Assembly: GCA_963785255.1 (NCBI GenBank)
Contig: CAWAUR010000009.1
Span: 186,001 to 250,000 of the forward strand
Origin: Bog-159 sp963785255
GTDB taxonomy: Bacteria > Acidobacteriota > Terriglobia > Bryobacterales > Bryobacteraceae
Reading direction: 5' to 3'
Length of the DNA: 64,000 bases
Every line of letters starts with the position of its first letter. Position 1 is the first letter of the stretch. The notes below the pieces were generated by a model. The model saw only the letters and a program-made list of their open reading frames with translations, did no database searches and was not told where the DNA came from. Positions 1-8,779 of the stretch are shown here, one piece after another. A program made the position numbers and the translations under genes.

Positions 1-136
1 CGAAATCCGCATAGTCTATTTGCGTCCAAATGCGCGTCTGGCTGGCGCCGGCATTCAACGCCCATAAATAGACGAGCAGACCGCACACAGCAGGCGCAGC
101 GCCGCGCGGCCGTAATAAAACCAAGAGTCGATTCAT
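1..136 (-). CDS. N-terminus of a secreted protein, cut by the window edge
   Basis: Reading the minus strand from the ATG at 136 gives an open frame to the window edge. It begins with a Sec-type signal peptide (residues MNRLLVLLRPRG, a hydrophobic core, then NAGA as a likely cleavage region). The mature start is SQTRIWTQIDYADF. In acidobacteria a protein with this kind of N-terminus (secreted WD40/NHL-like beta-propeller) often follows an S55 peptidase gene; I recall that association but cannot test it. It starts 52 nt after the stop of the peptidase on the same strand, which suggests one transcript. Only about 45 codons are visible, so the function is a guess. Confidence 0.6.
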   Translation of the reverse strand, partial: MNRLLVLLRPRGAAPAVCGLLVYLWALNAGASQTRIWTQIDYADF

Positions 137-188
137 AATCAGTTTTCTATTGCCGTTCGAGGGCCGGACTTAGTAACCGGAAGATTCT

Positions 189-2054
189 CTACTTGACAAG
201 TATCTTCAGCGAGTAACTGCCGGTAACTACATAATCGAAAGGCAGCGACATCTGTTCCGACGCGGTATCCGGCGATGTGATCAGCGAACGGTTGGAGCCC
301 GGCCCGGATTGCATGATATTCAAAACCGAGGCGGGCAGGCTGGGCATGGTCTTATCGTCGAAATACGCGGTCGGACTCGCATCCAAAAGCGAGACATACA
401 GGCGATCGTTACTGCGCTCCTGGTTGATCAAAGAAACAGTCTCCGGCAGATCGATATAGCGATTCACCATGCCGGCCACGGTCTGCATGCGGTTGATGGT
501 ATCGGCGTCGCTCAGTACGATGCGGTGCTCGCCGGTCGCCAGGCCCGCCGGAATCTTCAATGTGAAATCGCGTTCGAGGCTGTCGCCGCGGTACGGGCGC
601 AGGAACACCTTCAGCGCCACGTCGTCGCCGGGGCGCGCCTCGGGCGTAGCCAGCCAGGCGTTTTCGATGGTGGCGACGCGGCGCTCGGGCAGCAGATCCA
701 CGGTGACCGCGACACTCCTGATGCTGGGCGGATTCACGGCGTTCAGATACAGCCGGTTGAATTTGTCTCCCCACCAGCCCGCCAGCACCATGGGCGCCGG
801 CACGGGCATCTCGCCCGAGGCCTGCATGGTGGATAACGACAGAGGTGGCCCGCTATTCATTTCCACGTTCGCGTTGAGCCGGTAAGTGGCTTCGTCCATG
901 AACTCGTTCAATTCCGAAAGAGCGTTGAACAGCGTAACCATCATCAGGTAAGGCGTCCACTTCTGTTGCACAAAGACGTTGAAGCGGAAATCCTTCTCGC
1001 CGCGCACTGCCTTATTCTCGCCGAAGGAGCGCACCTTCATAGTTACCGGAATCATCTCCGATTCCTGCCCCAGCACGCCCATGATCCCGCTGTGCCGGTC
1101 CTGATGCAGCGCGCCCACAATCTCCGTGGCGTTGGCGAACTTGTTGGGCTGATACTGCGAAGCCAGCGTCATCAGCACTTCGCCCTTGCTCATCGGCATA
1201 TCCACCGGGCCGAGATTGAAGAACGGATGGCCGAATGCCAGCACCTGATGTCCGTCGTTGTAAGTCACCGTGCCCAAGCCCGTAATGCTCATGTCGCCCG
1301 AAACCAGCACGCCCGCCACCGGATCGCCCGGGTGCAGCGAATTCTGCCAGCCGGCCGCGGGCTTGGCCGTGTACGTGGTGCTGGACGCGCCGCCGCCCAT
1401 TACCGCCGTGATGCCCAGTTGCGCAAAGAGCGGGCCGAACGCGTTCAAGACATTCTCATGAAAACCGGAGAACGTCAGCGGTGTTTCAATGGGGACCATC
1501 ATGGGCGATTCGCGCGGCAGATTGGGCGACGCGCCCGCGGCCATCGCCTGCGCCAGCAACTCGCCGGGCACGGCCACCTGGCTGCGCGATGCCACTTTAT
1601 CGGGCGTGCGCGCATCGGCGGGCCGGGATTGATCGAAATCGTGAATTTCCATCATCAGCTCGGCGGGAGTGATGCCACAAATCGCATCCGGCGAAAAGAC
1701 GCTGAGCCGCAGCGCCACCGCGCCCACCAGCTTTCCATCGATATACACGGGGCTGCCGCTCATCCCGCCGGCCACGTTGGTGCGCACGGCTTTGCCGCCC
1801 ATCTTGCCCAGAATCACGTCCTGCCGCGGACCCCAGGCGTTCTTCCATAGCCCGATGATCTCGATGGGAACCGCTTCCGGCGTGGTTCCGGCGAATACCG
1901 TCCAGGCCGTCGCCTGCATACCCGGACGCAGATCGGAAGTCTTGAAAATGGCGACTTTACCGATGCGCGGGGCTTCAGGCGCCGTTTCGGCGGCGAATAG
2001 AGAAACTGCGAACGCGGCAATCGGCAGGCCGATCGCGGCAATGCGATACTTCAT
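189..2054 (-). CDS. SpoIVB-type (S55 family) serine peptidase, secreted
   Basis: A 621-residue protein. The ATG at 2054 is preferred over the one at 2081, because GGAG lies 11 nt upstream of it and because it opens directly into a signal peptide (MKYRIAAIGLPIAAFAVSLF). Residues about 40-240 fit the S55 (SpoIVB) peptidase domain: the text GGMSGSPVYIDGKLVGAV holds the expected catalytic Ser in a GMSGSP context. Bacillus SpoIVB cleaves SpoIVFA during sporulation, but long S55 proteins in non-sporulating acidobacteria have no assigned substrate. The C-terminal 350 residues look beta-rich and I do not recognise them. No PDZ domain is obvious. The next gene on the strand (136..1) encodes another exported protein, so an envelope role is likely. 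Confidence 0.85.
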   Translation of the reverse strand: MKYRIAAIGLPIAAFAVSLFAAETAPEAPRIGKVAIFKTSDLRPGMQATAWTVFAGTTPEAVPIEIIGLWKNAWGPRQDVILGKMGGKAVRTNVAGGMSGSPVYIDGKLVGAVALRLSVFSPDAICGITPAELMMEIHDFDQSRPADARTPDKVASRSQVAVPGELLAQAMAAGASPNLPRESPMMVPIETPLTFSGFHENVLNAFGPLFAQLGITAVMGGGASSTTYTAKPAAGWQNSLHPGDPVAGVLVSGDMSITGLGTVTYNDGHQVLAFGHPFFNLGPVDMPMSKGEVLMTLASQYQPNKFANATEIVGALHQDRHSGIMGVLGQESEMIPVTMKVRSFGENKAVRGEKDFRFNVFVQQKWTPYLMMVTLFNALSELNEFMDEATYRLNANVEMNSGPPLSLSTMQASGEMPVPAPMVLAGWWGDKFNRLYLNAVNPPSIRSVAVTVDLLPERRVATIENAWLATPEARPGDDVALKVFLRPYRGDSLERDFTLKIPAGLATGEHRIVLSDADTINRMQTVAGMVNRYIDLPETVSLINQERSNDRLYVSLLDASPTAYFDDKTMPSLPASVLNIMQSGPGSNRSLITSPDTASEQMSLPFDYVVTGSYSLKILVK

Positions 2055-2230
2055 TGGGTTGAACAGCTCCGTTGAGACCATTGTACTATGACAGACGCTT
2101 CCGCTCGCTGGTTCGGTATCGAAGAGTACTGCCGCGGGTCAATCCGGCGCTTTTGCTGAGAAATCCATCACATCGGTGCGGCACACGGCGCCGATTTGAC
2201 CTGACGGTTGCGTAAGAGGTAGGATGTGAA

Positions 2231-2307
<77 letters not shown>

Positions 2308-2339
2308 CATCTTTTCAGTCGGTTACGCGGGTTTTCGAG

Positions 2340-2560
2340 CGTACCACAAACTCCCATTAACTCCCAATAGCCGCAACAGGGTTCTGCTGGTCGGCGGCTT
2401 CTTCTGGTTTCTTGGGCTTCAAAATCATCTCCACCACTTTGCTGTGAGCGTGGCGCTTGGTGTCCGTCATCGCCTTGCCGTAAACGTTCATGGTGGTCTG
2501 AATGCTGGCGTGCCGCATGTCTCCCGCTTCCGGTACTCGATGTCGAACAGCCACACCTTC
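2340..2560 (-). pseudogene. C-terminal remnant of a phage-type tyrosine integrase
   Basis: The minus-strand frame ending near 2357 reads GDMRHASIQTTMNVYGKAMTD and then a lysine-rich tail. This matches the region of tyrosine recombinases around the second catalytic His and nucleophile Tyr (LxHxxxxTTxxxYxH type, here with Tyr in NVYGKA). Only about 60 residues survive. The catalytic Arg/Lys/HxxR part is absent and the upstream sequence belongs to another gene. It lies 33-50 nt past the initiator tRNA, the usual place of an integrase that inserted at the tRNA end. Confidence 0.7.
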
Positions 2561-3137
2561 GTTCGCGTCTCACGGAGGCCGATGGTGGCGCGCTTGCAGT
2601 TGTGAAAAATGTGCGCAGCCTCGTGGACAATAAAGTCGGCGAAGGGATCGTCCTCGGCGAAGTACTCCGGCGAGAAGTAGCAGGTGGTTTCTTCGCTCAA
2701 CCCGACCAGGTGAGGCGCGTCCTTCCCGAGCAACTCCCCGCCCAGGCTTGCGAGGTAAAGGTTCGCGATCGTCCAGGCACAGTGGTCGAAACTTCGATTG
2801 AGCAGGAGCACCTCGACGTCGCGCTCGTGACGAAGACGACGGATTGCTCGATCGCCGCCAACACCACGTCCTGCTCGGCCGGTGGGAACAAGCCGCGCAC
2901 CATCGGCGCGACCTTCGGGCGCGTGACGGAGACCGTGTCGGCTTCGGACAGCGGCGCGTGATTTAATCCCTCTGCCAATCTCCTGACCGCACGAACGAGA
3001 GCGCCGCGAAGGTCCTCGTGAGCACGGTTCGCGTGTTCCATGAAGTTGCCGGACCAGGCCGCGTAAAGTGGATCGCTTTCGCCGGTTCGGAGGTATCGCT
3101 CGATCTCGCCGTTGATGGTGGGCTGGGTTTCTGTCAC
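2520..3137 (-). pseudogene. frameshifted HExxH protein, fused at its end to the integrase relic
   Basis: Two minus-strand frames read as one protein. The first starts at ATG 3137 (MTETQPTINGEIERYLRTG) and continues to VVFVTSA near 2822. The second continues as DVEVLLLNRSF and runs to IEYRKRET near 2525. Restoring one base near 2820 rejoins them. The second part contains FIVHEAAHIFHNC, a HExxH zinc-peptidase-like motif. I know similar proteins as uncharacterised genes of accessory regions. The homologous text stops at YRKRET, where the sequence joins the integrase remnant in another frame; GGGAGAC sits at the join. Both the frameshift and the truncation argue that it is dead. Confidence 0.6.
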
Positions 3138-3342
3138 TTGTTTATCTCTGGCGGCTCTGCCCGTATGCTCCCCTACCCTTCCAACCGAGACGTCGGGCTA
3201 CCCTCGACCATATACATCCGAATCGCAAGGCGGGAAATCGCAGCACGCGACTTTCGAATCAGATTCTAGGGGCCTCGCGTCGGAGCGGAGATGCAGAAGG
3301 AGCGCATTTTCTGGCGTGTGGGCAGCGCTGTCACCAGTCCCC

Positions 3343-5460
3343 TCATGCGGAATGCAGCGCGGCCACTTCGTAATCGAGGACTCTGGGAATCGTAAACTCA
3401 ATTGCGTCGGCGCCTCCGGTAAACGGGATATTCGTTTCGGCCCGCAACAGTTCTACGCGCGTCACTCGCCTGCCCTGCGGGAGTGACATCCTCACCTTCT
3501 GGCCACCGATGGCGTAGAAATTCCGTATCCATCCGCGGTGCATGGCGGGGTTTGTGTAATTAAGGAGGTGCACGGCAAAACCGGCCTGCGTTTCCCATGC
3601 GAAAGCCTCGATCACACCGTCTCCCTGGATTGTGACTGGTGGATTCGCGCCCGCGACCCAACGGATCGAGTTCTGAATCAGCCGCGCCAGGTCGGTATGA
3701 CCGGATCGCCACATGGTGCGCTCCACATCACCCGGGAAATAGATCAGGCGGCTCCGGCCTTTCTGCCGAACCACGATTGCCGGCTCATTCGTCCGTGCCT
3801 GCAGAGGATACGACAGTTCCGGAGGGTAAGCCACGAAGCCGGGAACTACAGTCAGAATTGGGCCATCCACCGCAGCCACGGGTAGGCGATTTTCCGCTCC
3901 GGGGATCCAGTTGGTGCCTGAAAAGCCATCGAGGATGGCATGCTGCTTCTCGATACGCGCAAGATAGGCGTTACCAACCGTACCAATGACATCCCCGCTC
4001 TTACGAATACCGAACACGTCCGCCAGGCCGAAATCGGACCGCCGCTCGTTGCGCTCGTTGTACATGCTGGTTTCGAATGTAGCCAGCAGCGAACCTCCGG
4101 CATCCACATAAGCGCGCAACTGCCGGCACTGCTGGTCGCTGAGCAGCGCGACGTTCGGCAGCAGCAGCGCGGAGTATGGGGCCAGGTCCTGCGGCGTTAG
4201 CTTGTCTTCATGCACGAAATCGAACAGGCAGCGGCCTTCGAGCAGGGCAAGATACATCCCGTCCATGTACTCCCGCATGAGCGCTCCACGCGGAGGTTTG
4301 TAGAACAGCTGGGTACGCTGTCCCATGACCACGCCCAGATTCGCGATCGAGCGTTTGTTGATGAAGTGTGTATCGTGCGCGGCCATCCAATTGAAATACT
4401 CCCGCGCCGGCTCCAGCCAGCGGCGATCCTCGCCCATCCCCTTCTCGCCGCCTATGATGTGGTGATACGGCGCCATCCCCGAGGCGACCGTCTCGTTAAA
4501 CCACATCTGCTCCTCTTGCCGGGACTTGTAGACGTTTCGCCACCGGGGCGTACCGGTGGACCACGCACCTGTCACGTTGGTGGCCATCTTGCCCTTTTGA
4601 ACGGCGTGGCACACGCGGCCTTGCAGCGCGCACCCCCAGATCGGCGTGGCGTCCCCGCCGCGTCCCTGGTTGTCGCACTGGAACCACTCGCAGACCTCGC
4701 CGAGTTTTACCAGGCTGGCCGTGCTGCGAATGCCGCCGCCGAGATTGCCGAAATAGAAACTCGACGGCTTCTTCTCCTTGGCGATGGAATCGTACAGCTT
4801 CCACAGATACATGGTGCGCTGGTTGAATTTGTCCCAATAGTCGATGGTTCCCGGCTGCGGCAACCGCGTGCACTGTTCGCAATAGCAAACCGGCAGCGTC
4901 CCCAACGGTGGCCACGCGTTGGTGTACATACCGTCCACGTCATAGAGATTGTTGACCTCGCGCATGATCGCCGGCACGTAATCGGTCATGTAGGTCGTGA
5001 ACATGCAAGTGCGGAATAGCCTGGGGTCCTCGGTGTGATGCACGGCATTGCCTTGGGCGTCGCGCTGGAACCACTCTGGGTGTGCCTCGACTGCGTCTTC
5101 CCAATTGAGGTCCGGACTCATGCGCGCGATCACATGCAGGCCGCGCTTCCTGGCGGCTGCGCAACACTCGCCGAAGAAATCCCGGTCGCCCAGGAACTTA
5201 CCCTTCCGGTGGTACGGCACCTTCGTCTGGTAAAACGCAAGAATGCCAGTGACGCTGACCAGTACGGCGTCCACCTTCAGGCTGGCCCAGTAGTCCGCCC
5301 ATTCCTCAACGTTCAGTACCGCGGGATCGTGCTCGGTCATGTTGGTCTGGCCCACGCGGCGGATTTTCCGCTGCCAGGGCGAAGCTGGCCCGGCAGCCAA
5401 TAATGAAGTAGCGATTGCCGCGGCCGGTACCGCGATGAAGTCGCGTCGATTCAAGGTCAT
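3343..5460 (-). CDS. Tat-exported glycoside hydrolase-like protein with beta-galactosidase trimerisation-like domain
   Basis: A 705-residue protein. The start at 5460 is chosen because it opens a Tat signal (MTLNRRDFIAVPAAAIATSL); the frame continues upstream only through a dispersed repeat. Residues about 30-400 look like a TIM-barrel glycosidase of the hypothetical GHL6 / alpha-fucosidase-like group (DVDGMYTNAWPP, then a CYCEQC metal-like pair). Residues about 440-620 resemble the beta-galactosidase trimerisation domain (ALLLPNVALLSDQQCRQLRA, GGSLLATFE). The C-terminus is a small beta-domain. Substrate unknown, probably a plant or microbial glycan outside the cytoplasm. A beta-helix gene lies divergently across repeat A1. 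Confidence 0.8.
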   Translation of the reverse strand: MTLNRRDFIAVPAAAIATSLLAAGPASPWQRKIRRVGQTNMTEHDPAVLNVEEWADYWASLKVDAVLVSVTGILAFYQTKVPYHRKGKFLGDRDFFGECCAAARKRGLHVIARMSPDLNWEDAVEAHPEWFQRDAQGNAVHHTEDPRLFRTCMFTTYMTDYVPAIMREVNNLYDVDGMYTNAWPPLGTLPVCYCEQCTRLPQPGTIDYWDKFNQRTMYLWKLYDSIAKEKKPSSFYFGNLGGGIRSTASLVKLGEVCEWFQCDNQGRGGDATPIWGCALQGRVCHAVQKGKMATNVTGAWSTGTPRWRNVYKSRQEEQMWFNETVASGMAPYHHIIGGEKGMGEDRRWLEPAREYFNWMAAHDTHFINKRSIANLGVVMGQRTQLFYKPPRGALMREYMDGMYLALLEGRCLFDFVHEDKLTPQDLAPYSALLLPNVALLSDQQCRQLRAYVDAGGSLLATFETSMYNERNERRSDFGLADVFGIRKSGDVIGTVGNAYLARIEKQHAILDGFSGTNWIPGAENRLPVAAVDGPILTVVPGFVAYPPELSYPLQARTNEPAIVVRQKGRSRLIYFPGDVERTMWRSGHTDLARLIQNSIRWVAGANPPVTIQGDGVIEAFAWETQAGFAVHLLNYTNPAMHRGWIRNFYAIGGQKVRMSLPQGRRVTRVELLRAETNIPFTGGADAIEFTIPRVLDYEVAALHSA

Positions 5461-5537
5461 GAGTCTATTCTCCGCCCGCTGGCGCCCAGATAATAGGCCG
5501 GCTGAACGCATGAACATGCGGCCGGCAGCCAAGTTCG

Positions 5538-5676
5538 GGTGCTTAACCGCTTTGGGGATTCTGATCAAAGTGACCGCTCCCTTACGGTCGCGGCTCAGTA
5601 AACCCCGCGACATCATTACGTCCGTTACAGAGCCGCGACCGTCAGGGAGCGGTTTCCCCTAGAACGGTTAAGCACC
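5538..5676. repeat. repeat family A, copy 1 (most complete)
   Basis: About 139 nt. The outer inverted repeats are GGTGCTTAACCG at 5538 and CGGTTAAGCACC ending at 5676. Inside lie two inverted arms of about 29 nt, ACCGCTCCCT-TACGGTCGCGG-CTCAGTAA and the complement of ACCGCTCCCT-GACGGTCGCGG-CTCTGTAA, with about 20 nt between them. The layout (two REP-like arms facing each other) is that of a REPIN or a small MITE. It sits between divergent genes and accounts for an open frame upstream of the glycosidase start. Confidence 0.9.
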
Positions 5677-5744
5677 CGCCAAGATCGTCTGGAAGAGCGC
5701 CACAAGCATCCGCGTTACGATCGGAAAAGGAGAACTCGATCTAC

Positions 5745-6899
5745 ATGCCTGAAGACGTTGCGAAACCCGCTTCCGGAAGACGGCAGATAGCCCGGGCTGC
5801 TGCGCTCGGCGGAGTATGGCTGGCGATGAGGCCGAAAATTGGCGCTGCCCAAATGGTCGAAGCGGATACGGTTTTGAACGTCCGGCAGTTCGGAGCCAAG
5901 GGAGACGGAAAGAACGACGATACCAAATCGATCCAACGCACGATTGATACAGCGGCCGGACGTGGAGGTGCCGTGTTCCTGCCGCCTGGCGTTTATCTGG
6001 CAGCAGAACTGCAAATGCGTCCACACGTTTCACTCACTGGAATTCCGGCCTGGGATTACGAGCACGGATTCGGCTCCGTCATCCGGTTGGCCGATGAACA
6101 TGCCCGGTGCCTGCTCAACATCACCGGCGCATTTGGCGTCAGCATCGAAGGAGTCTCACTCGATGGTGGGAAGCTTGGCGCCGGCGTGCACGGTATCTGG
6201 TTGAACAAGCCGGATTACGGCAAGCAGGAGGACACATTCCGCATCGAGCGGTCCCAGGTCGCCAATTTCAGCGGCGACGGAGTACGGCTCACGCGTGCAT
6301 GGTGCTTCTCCATCCGCCATTCGATGATCGCTTACAACGCAGGCGACGGCATTTCGCTGCGAGGCTGGGACGGGTTCTTCCTCGACAATTGGTTCTCTGC
6401 AAACAGCGGCGCCGGATTTGCAGCGCGCGAAGAGAATGCCTCCTGTACGTTCACCGGCAATCGCATCGAATGGAACCGCGAAGGCATTCTGATTGCCGGC
6501 GGCGACGGGTACAACATCACCGGCAATTTCTTCGATCGCGCCGGAACTTGCGGGTTGGCTATTTTGGACGGCCAGCAGATCAGCATCACAGGCAACTTCA
6601 TCAAGCGTAGTGGGAAGAATGCCAAACCCGGCACCTACGATTCCTCCCAGATCCGGCTGGAGCGCGCGCGTGGCGTTACCTGTTGCGCCAACAACCTGCA
6701 AGTTGGGCGGGACGATGGCGGAGGCGGCGTTTGGTCGCCTTCCTACGGCATCGTTTACAAAGAGCTGCAGAACTGCGTCATCAGCAACAACGTACTGCAA
6801 GATGGCGCACGCCAACAACTGATGGTGGATCTGGGCGGCCACGGTGAGGGAGCAGTCGTGAAAGACAACCCCGGCTGTCTTTCGCCACATACCGGGTAA
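5745..6899 (+). CDS. right-handed beta-helix protein, pectate lyase superfamily
   Basis: A 384-residue protein. The N-terminus holds a Tat-like signal (GRRQIARAAALGG, then a hydrophobic stretch). Residues about 45-110 carry the superfamily signature VLNVRQFGAKGDGKNDDT followed by GGAVFLPPGVY, as in Pectate_lyase_3 proteins. The rest is a repetitive series of NxITGN / NNV turns typical of parallel beta-helices (for example FTGNRIEWNREGILIAGG and ITGNFFDRAG). AAAAGGAG lies 13 nt upstream of the ATG, a rather long spacing. Likely an exported polysaccharide lyase or hydrolase; the fold is clear but the substrate and catalytic residues are not. Confidence 0.85.
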   Translation: MPEDVAKPASGRRQIARAAALGGVWLAMRPKIGAAQMVEADTVLNVRQFGAKGDGKNDDTKSIQRTIDTAAGRGGAVFLPPGVYLAAELQMRPHVSLTGIPAWDYEHGFGSVIRLADEHARCLLNITGAFGVSIEGVSLDGGKLGAGVHGIWLNKPDYGKQEDTFRIERSQVANFSGDGVRLTRAWCFSIRHSMIAYNAGDGISLRGWDGFFLDNWFSANSGAGFAAREENASCTFTGNRIEWNREGILIAGGDGYNITGNFFDRAGTCGLAILDGQQISITGNFIKRSGKNAKPGTYDSSQIRLERARGVTCCANNLQVGRDDGGGGVWSPSYGIVYKELQNCVISNNVLQDGARQQLMVDLGGHGEGAVVKDNPGCLSPHTG

Positions 6900-7280
6900 C
6901 AATGGGCGTGGCGCCTACTCTCCATTCGCGTAATAGCGGCGGAGGTGGGCCAGCATCTCGGTTCGGTCTCGCCGCCGCCGGCCAGACAGCCATCGTGGCG
7001 CCAACGGAATCGCCCTCCAGATACGCAGAATCCAACCCACTGATACAGTCTGCGCTCACGAACCGGGCGTGTCAATCGGTAAATCGTACCAAGCGTACCG
7101 GATACCCGGTGCGCAGAGTGTGGGTGCACACAGATTTTGCACAGTTGAAGCCAAGGTCAGCGGGCAATTGCACAACTTCTACTGGGACCGCTTCCCTGAG
7201 AAATCGGCATCCTCCGAGTACTAATTCGACGGAAAAGTACTACCGGAGTTTATTTTTCCCCCTCCAAATCCGAATAGTAG
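6900..7280. other. intergenic stretch without a recognisable gene
   Basis: About 380 nt. Open frames exist on both strands, but none has a start context, family resemblance or codon pattern that I can support. It leads into the decayed region that follows. Confidence 0.5.
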
Positions 7281-7289
7281 ATGGAGGAA

Positions 7290-7445
7290 ATTGATGCAGC
7301 CGGCTCTTCCGCAGGTTGGCATTTTTTGGTTCATTCAGGAACCGGGGGAAGTTCCGAAGTTTCTTGGCTCTGGTGTGGCAGTTGGAAATGGAGAGCCACG
7401 GCGAATGCACTAACTACCCTGGCTACCACTCACAATACCGGTCCG
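7290..7445 (+). pseudogene. relic of a small IGIFW-type hypothetical protein
   Basis: From ATG 7293 one frame reads MQPALPQVGIFWFIQEPGE and continues to GVAVGNGE. The neighbouring frame then reads ESHGECTNYPGYHSQYRSGI. Joined by a frame change near 7393 they resemble a small protein family of unknown role with an N-terminal IGIFW motif and a GxCxxxPxxH segment. The match is by eye and from memory, so confidence is modest. Confidence 0.35.
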
Positions 7446-7863
7446 GGATTCGGGTTGGAACAATCTGAGGGTCGTCATCACCAGTGCCTTCGCTAAGATG
7501 TATCGACAGACTTTGGCCAAGAAACCATCGAACTGGGTGGCCATGGTGCGGCGTTCGCTCATCCATGATTATGTTCACAAGGGCGTGCTGCCGAATTCTG
7601 ACGACGCTTGGTGCTGGTCGATGTGGAGCGGCTACTTGAAAAGCGAAGATGGGGCGTTGGTGCAAAGGTGGTTTGACGATGCAGGAAGTCGCGCTGCTCA
7701 CATTCACACGAGTGGCCATGCTTCTCCATCTGATTTGAAAGCGTTCGCCCACGCGATGAATGGTAAACAATTCGTGCCCATACACAGCGAGGCCTGGGAC
7801 GGGGACACGACCGGCTTCCCGTCCATCCGGCGTTTAGCCGACGGAGAGCAGATGGCGGTTTAG
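7441..7863 (+). pseudogene. C-terminal relic of an MBL-fold (ribonuclease J-like) hydrolase
   Basis: The plus frame open from about 7411 to 7863 reads NLRVVITSAFAKMYRQT and later HIHTSGHASPSDLKAFA, NGKQFVPIHSEAWDGD and FPSIRRLADGEQMAV. The HTSGHAxxxDL and PIH segments are the C-terminal motifs of beta-CASP/RNase J-like metallo-beta-lactamase proteins. The N-terminal HxHxDH metal-binding part is absent. A start at ATG 7498 would give 121 residues that cannot be catalytic alone. It directly follows another relic, so the region appears scrambled. Confidence 0.6.
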
Positions 7864-7925
7864 GTTCCAAGACAGTGGCCGCCTGACGGATCCAGCGGGC
7901 GCCTTGGAATCTCTCGGAGTTGAAG

Positions 7926-8060
7926 GTGCGCGTCAAGCAGCCCGCCGTCGAGCATCGGGTGCGGATGAAGGATTTCAGGCGGTGGCTGGAGTCGCAGGCG
8001 AAGACGCCGGCTGAGTGCACCAGAAAGAAGAAGCTGATGGCGCTGGCGCAGGGGGAGTGA
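7926..8060 (+). pseudogene. short basic reading frame, probable gene fragment
   Basis: A frame from GTG 7926 to TGA 8060 encodes 44 residues, including MKDFRRWLESQAKTPAEC and a KKK run. I do not recognise it. With relics before it and a methyltransferase ending opposite it at 8090, it is most likely the tail of a lost gene. Confidence 0.25.
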
Positions 8061-8089
8061 CAACGCTGTGATGTGGAGTTGGGGCCTGG

Positions 8090-8701
8090 TCAGACGTTCT
8101 TCCGCATGATCCACGTGGTCATGCAACGCTGATTCTGCACCACGGTGGTCTTCAACGGGTCAGCCAATTGTCCGCGCAACTCTGCGGTGTAGCGTAGCAA
8201 CAGCGCCTCGTTCACCAGATAGCGTTCCGAACCGTCCGGCAAGAGGAAGCGGCGCCCCACCACCCGCTGGACCTGGTTCTCCATCCCAATCGACGATGCC
8301 AAGCGGCAGAAGAACAGTCCTCCCGGCTTCAATACGCGCCACGTCCCCCGCAGCATCGCTTCAAAATGTTCGTCATCGCGCGCAAAGTGGAGCACGGCGC
8401 TGCTGAGAACGAGGTCGGCACATGCATCGGGAAAGGCCATCGCTTCGATGGCCTCCACGCGGAAGTTGTCTGCGGGAAGAGACGGCGCGACGGATGCGGC
8501 GAGGCGGCGCGTGGACTCAATCGCGTGAGGGTCCGTGTCCACACCGAATACCGCATACCCCTCCCGGAGAAAGTAGACCAGGTTGCGCCCGGAACCGCAG
8601 CCCGTATCGAGCACCCGCATCCCTGGCCTGATACGTCCTCGGAGGAGTTGATCGAACAGGTAGATGTCGATCTGGCCGAATTGCTGGTGAAGATCGGGCA
8701 T
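8090..8701 (-). CDS. class I SAM-dependent methyltransferase
   Basis: A 203-residue protein. Motif I is clear near residue 30 (RVLDTGCGSGRNLVYF), followed by the acidic post-I residue in FGVDTDPHAI, motif II-like DLVLSSAVLHFARDD, and VLKPGGLFFCR near residue 130. This is the Methyltransf_11/25 type that acts on small molecules or lipids. The ATG at 8701 is preceded by GAGG at good spacing. It is divergent from the esterase at 8780, and the 78-nt gap would hold both promoters. The substrate cannot be read from the sequence. Confidence 0.85.
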   Translation of the reverse strand: MPDLHQQFGQIDIYLFDQLLRGRIRPGMRVLDTGCGSGRNLVYFLREGYAVFGVDTDPHAIESTRRLAASVAPSLPADNFRVEAIEAMAFPDACADLVLSSAVLHFARDDEHFEAMLRGTWRVLKPGGLFFCRLASSIGMENQVQRVVGRRFLLPDGSERYLVNEALLLRYTAELRGQLADPLKTTVVQNQRCMTTWIMRKNV

Positions 8702-8779
8702 TGTTCCTCACCCGATCATACACTCGACGATGCCCAGTCGCAGCGGAGTTAAGATCGGTGATGGGTTTAGGAAGAGGAG

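Noticed and set aside
966..1850. Long plus-strand His/Arg-rich frame
   Set aside because: Shadow of the S55 peptidase gene; no start signal and typical antisense composition of a high-GC gene.
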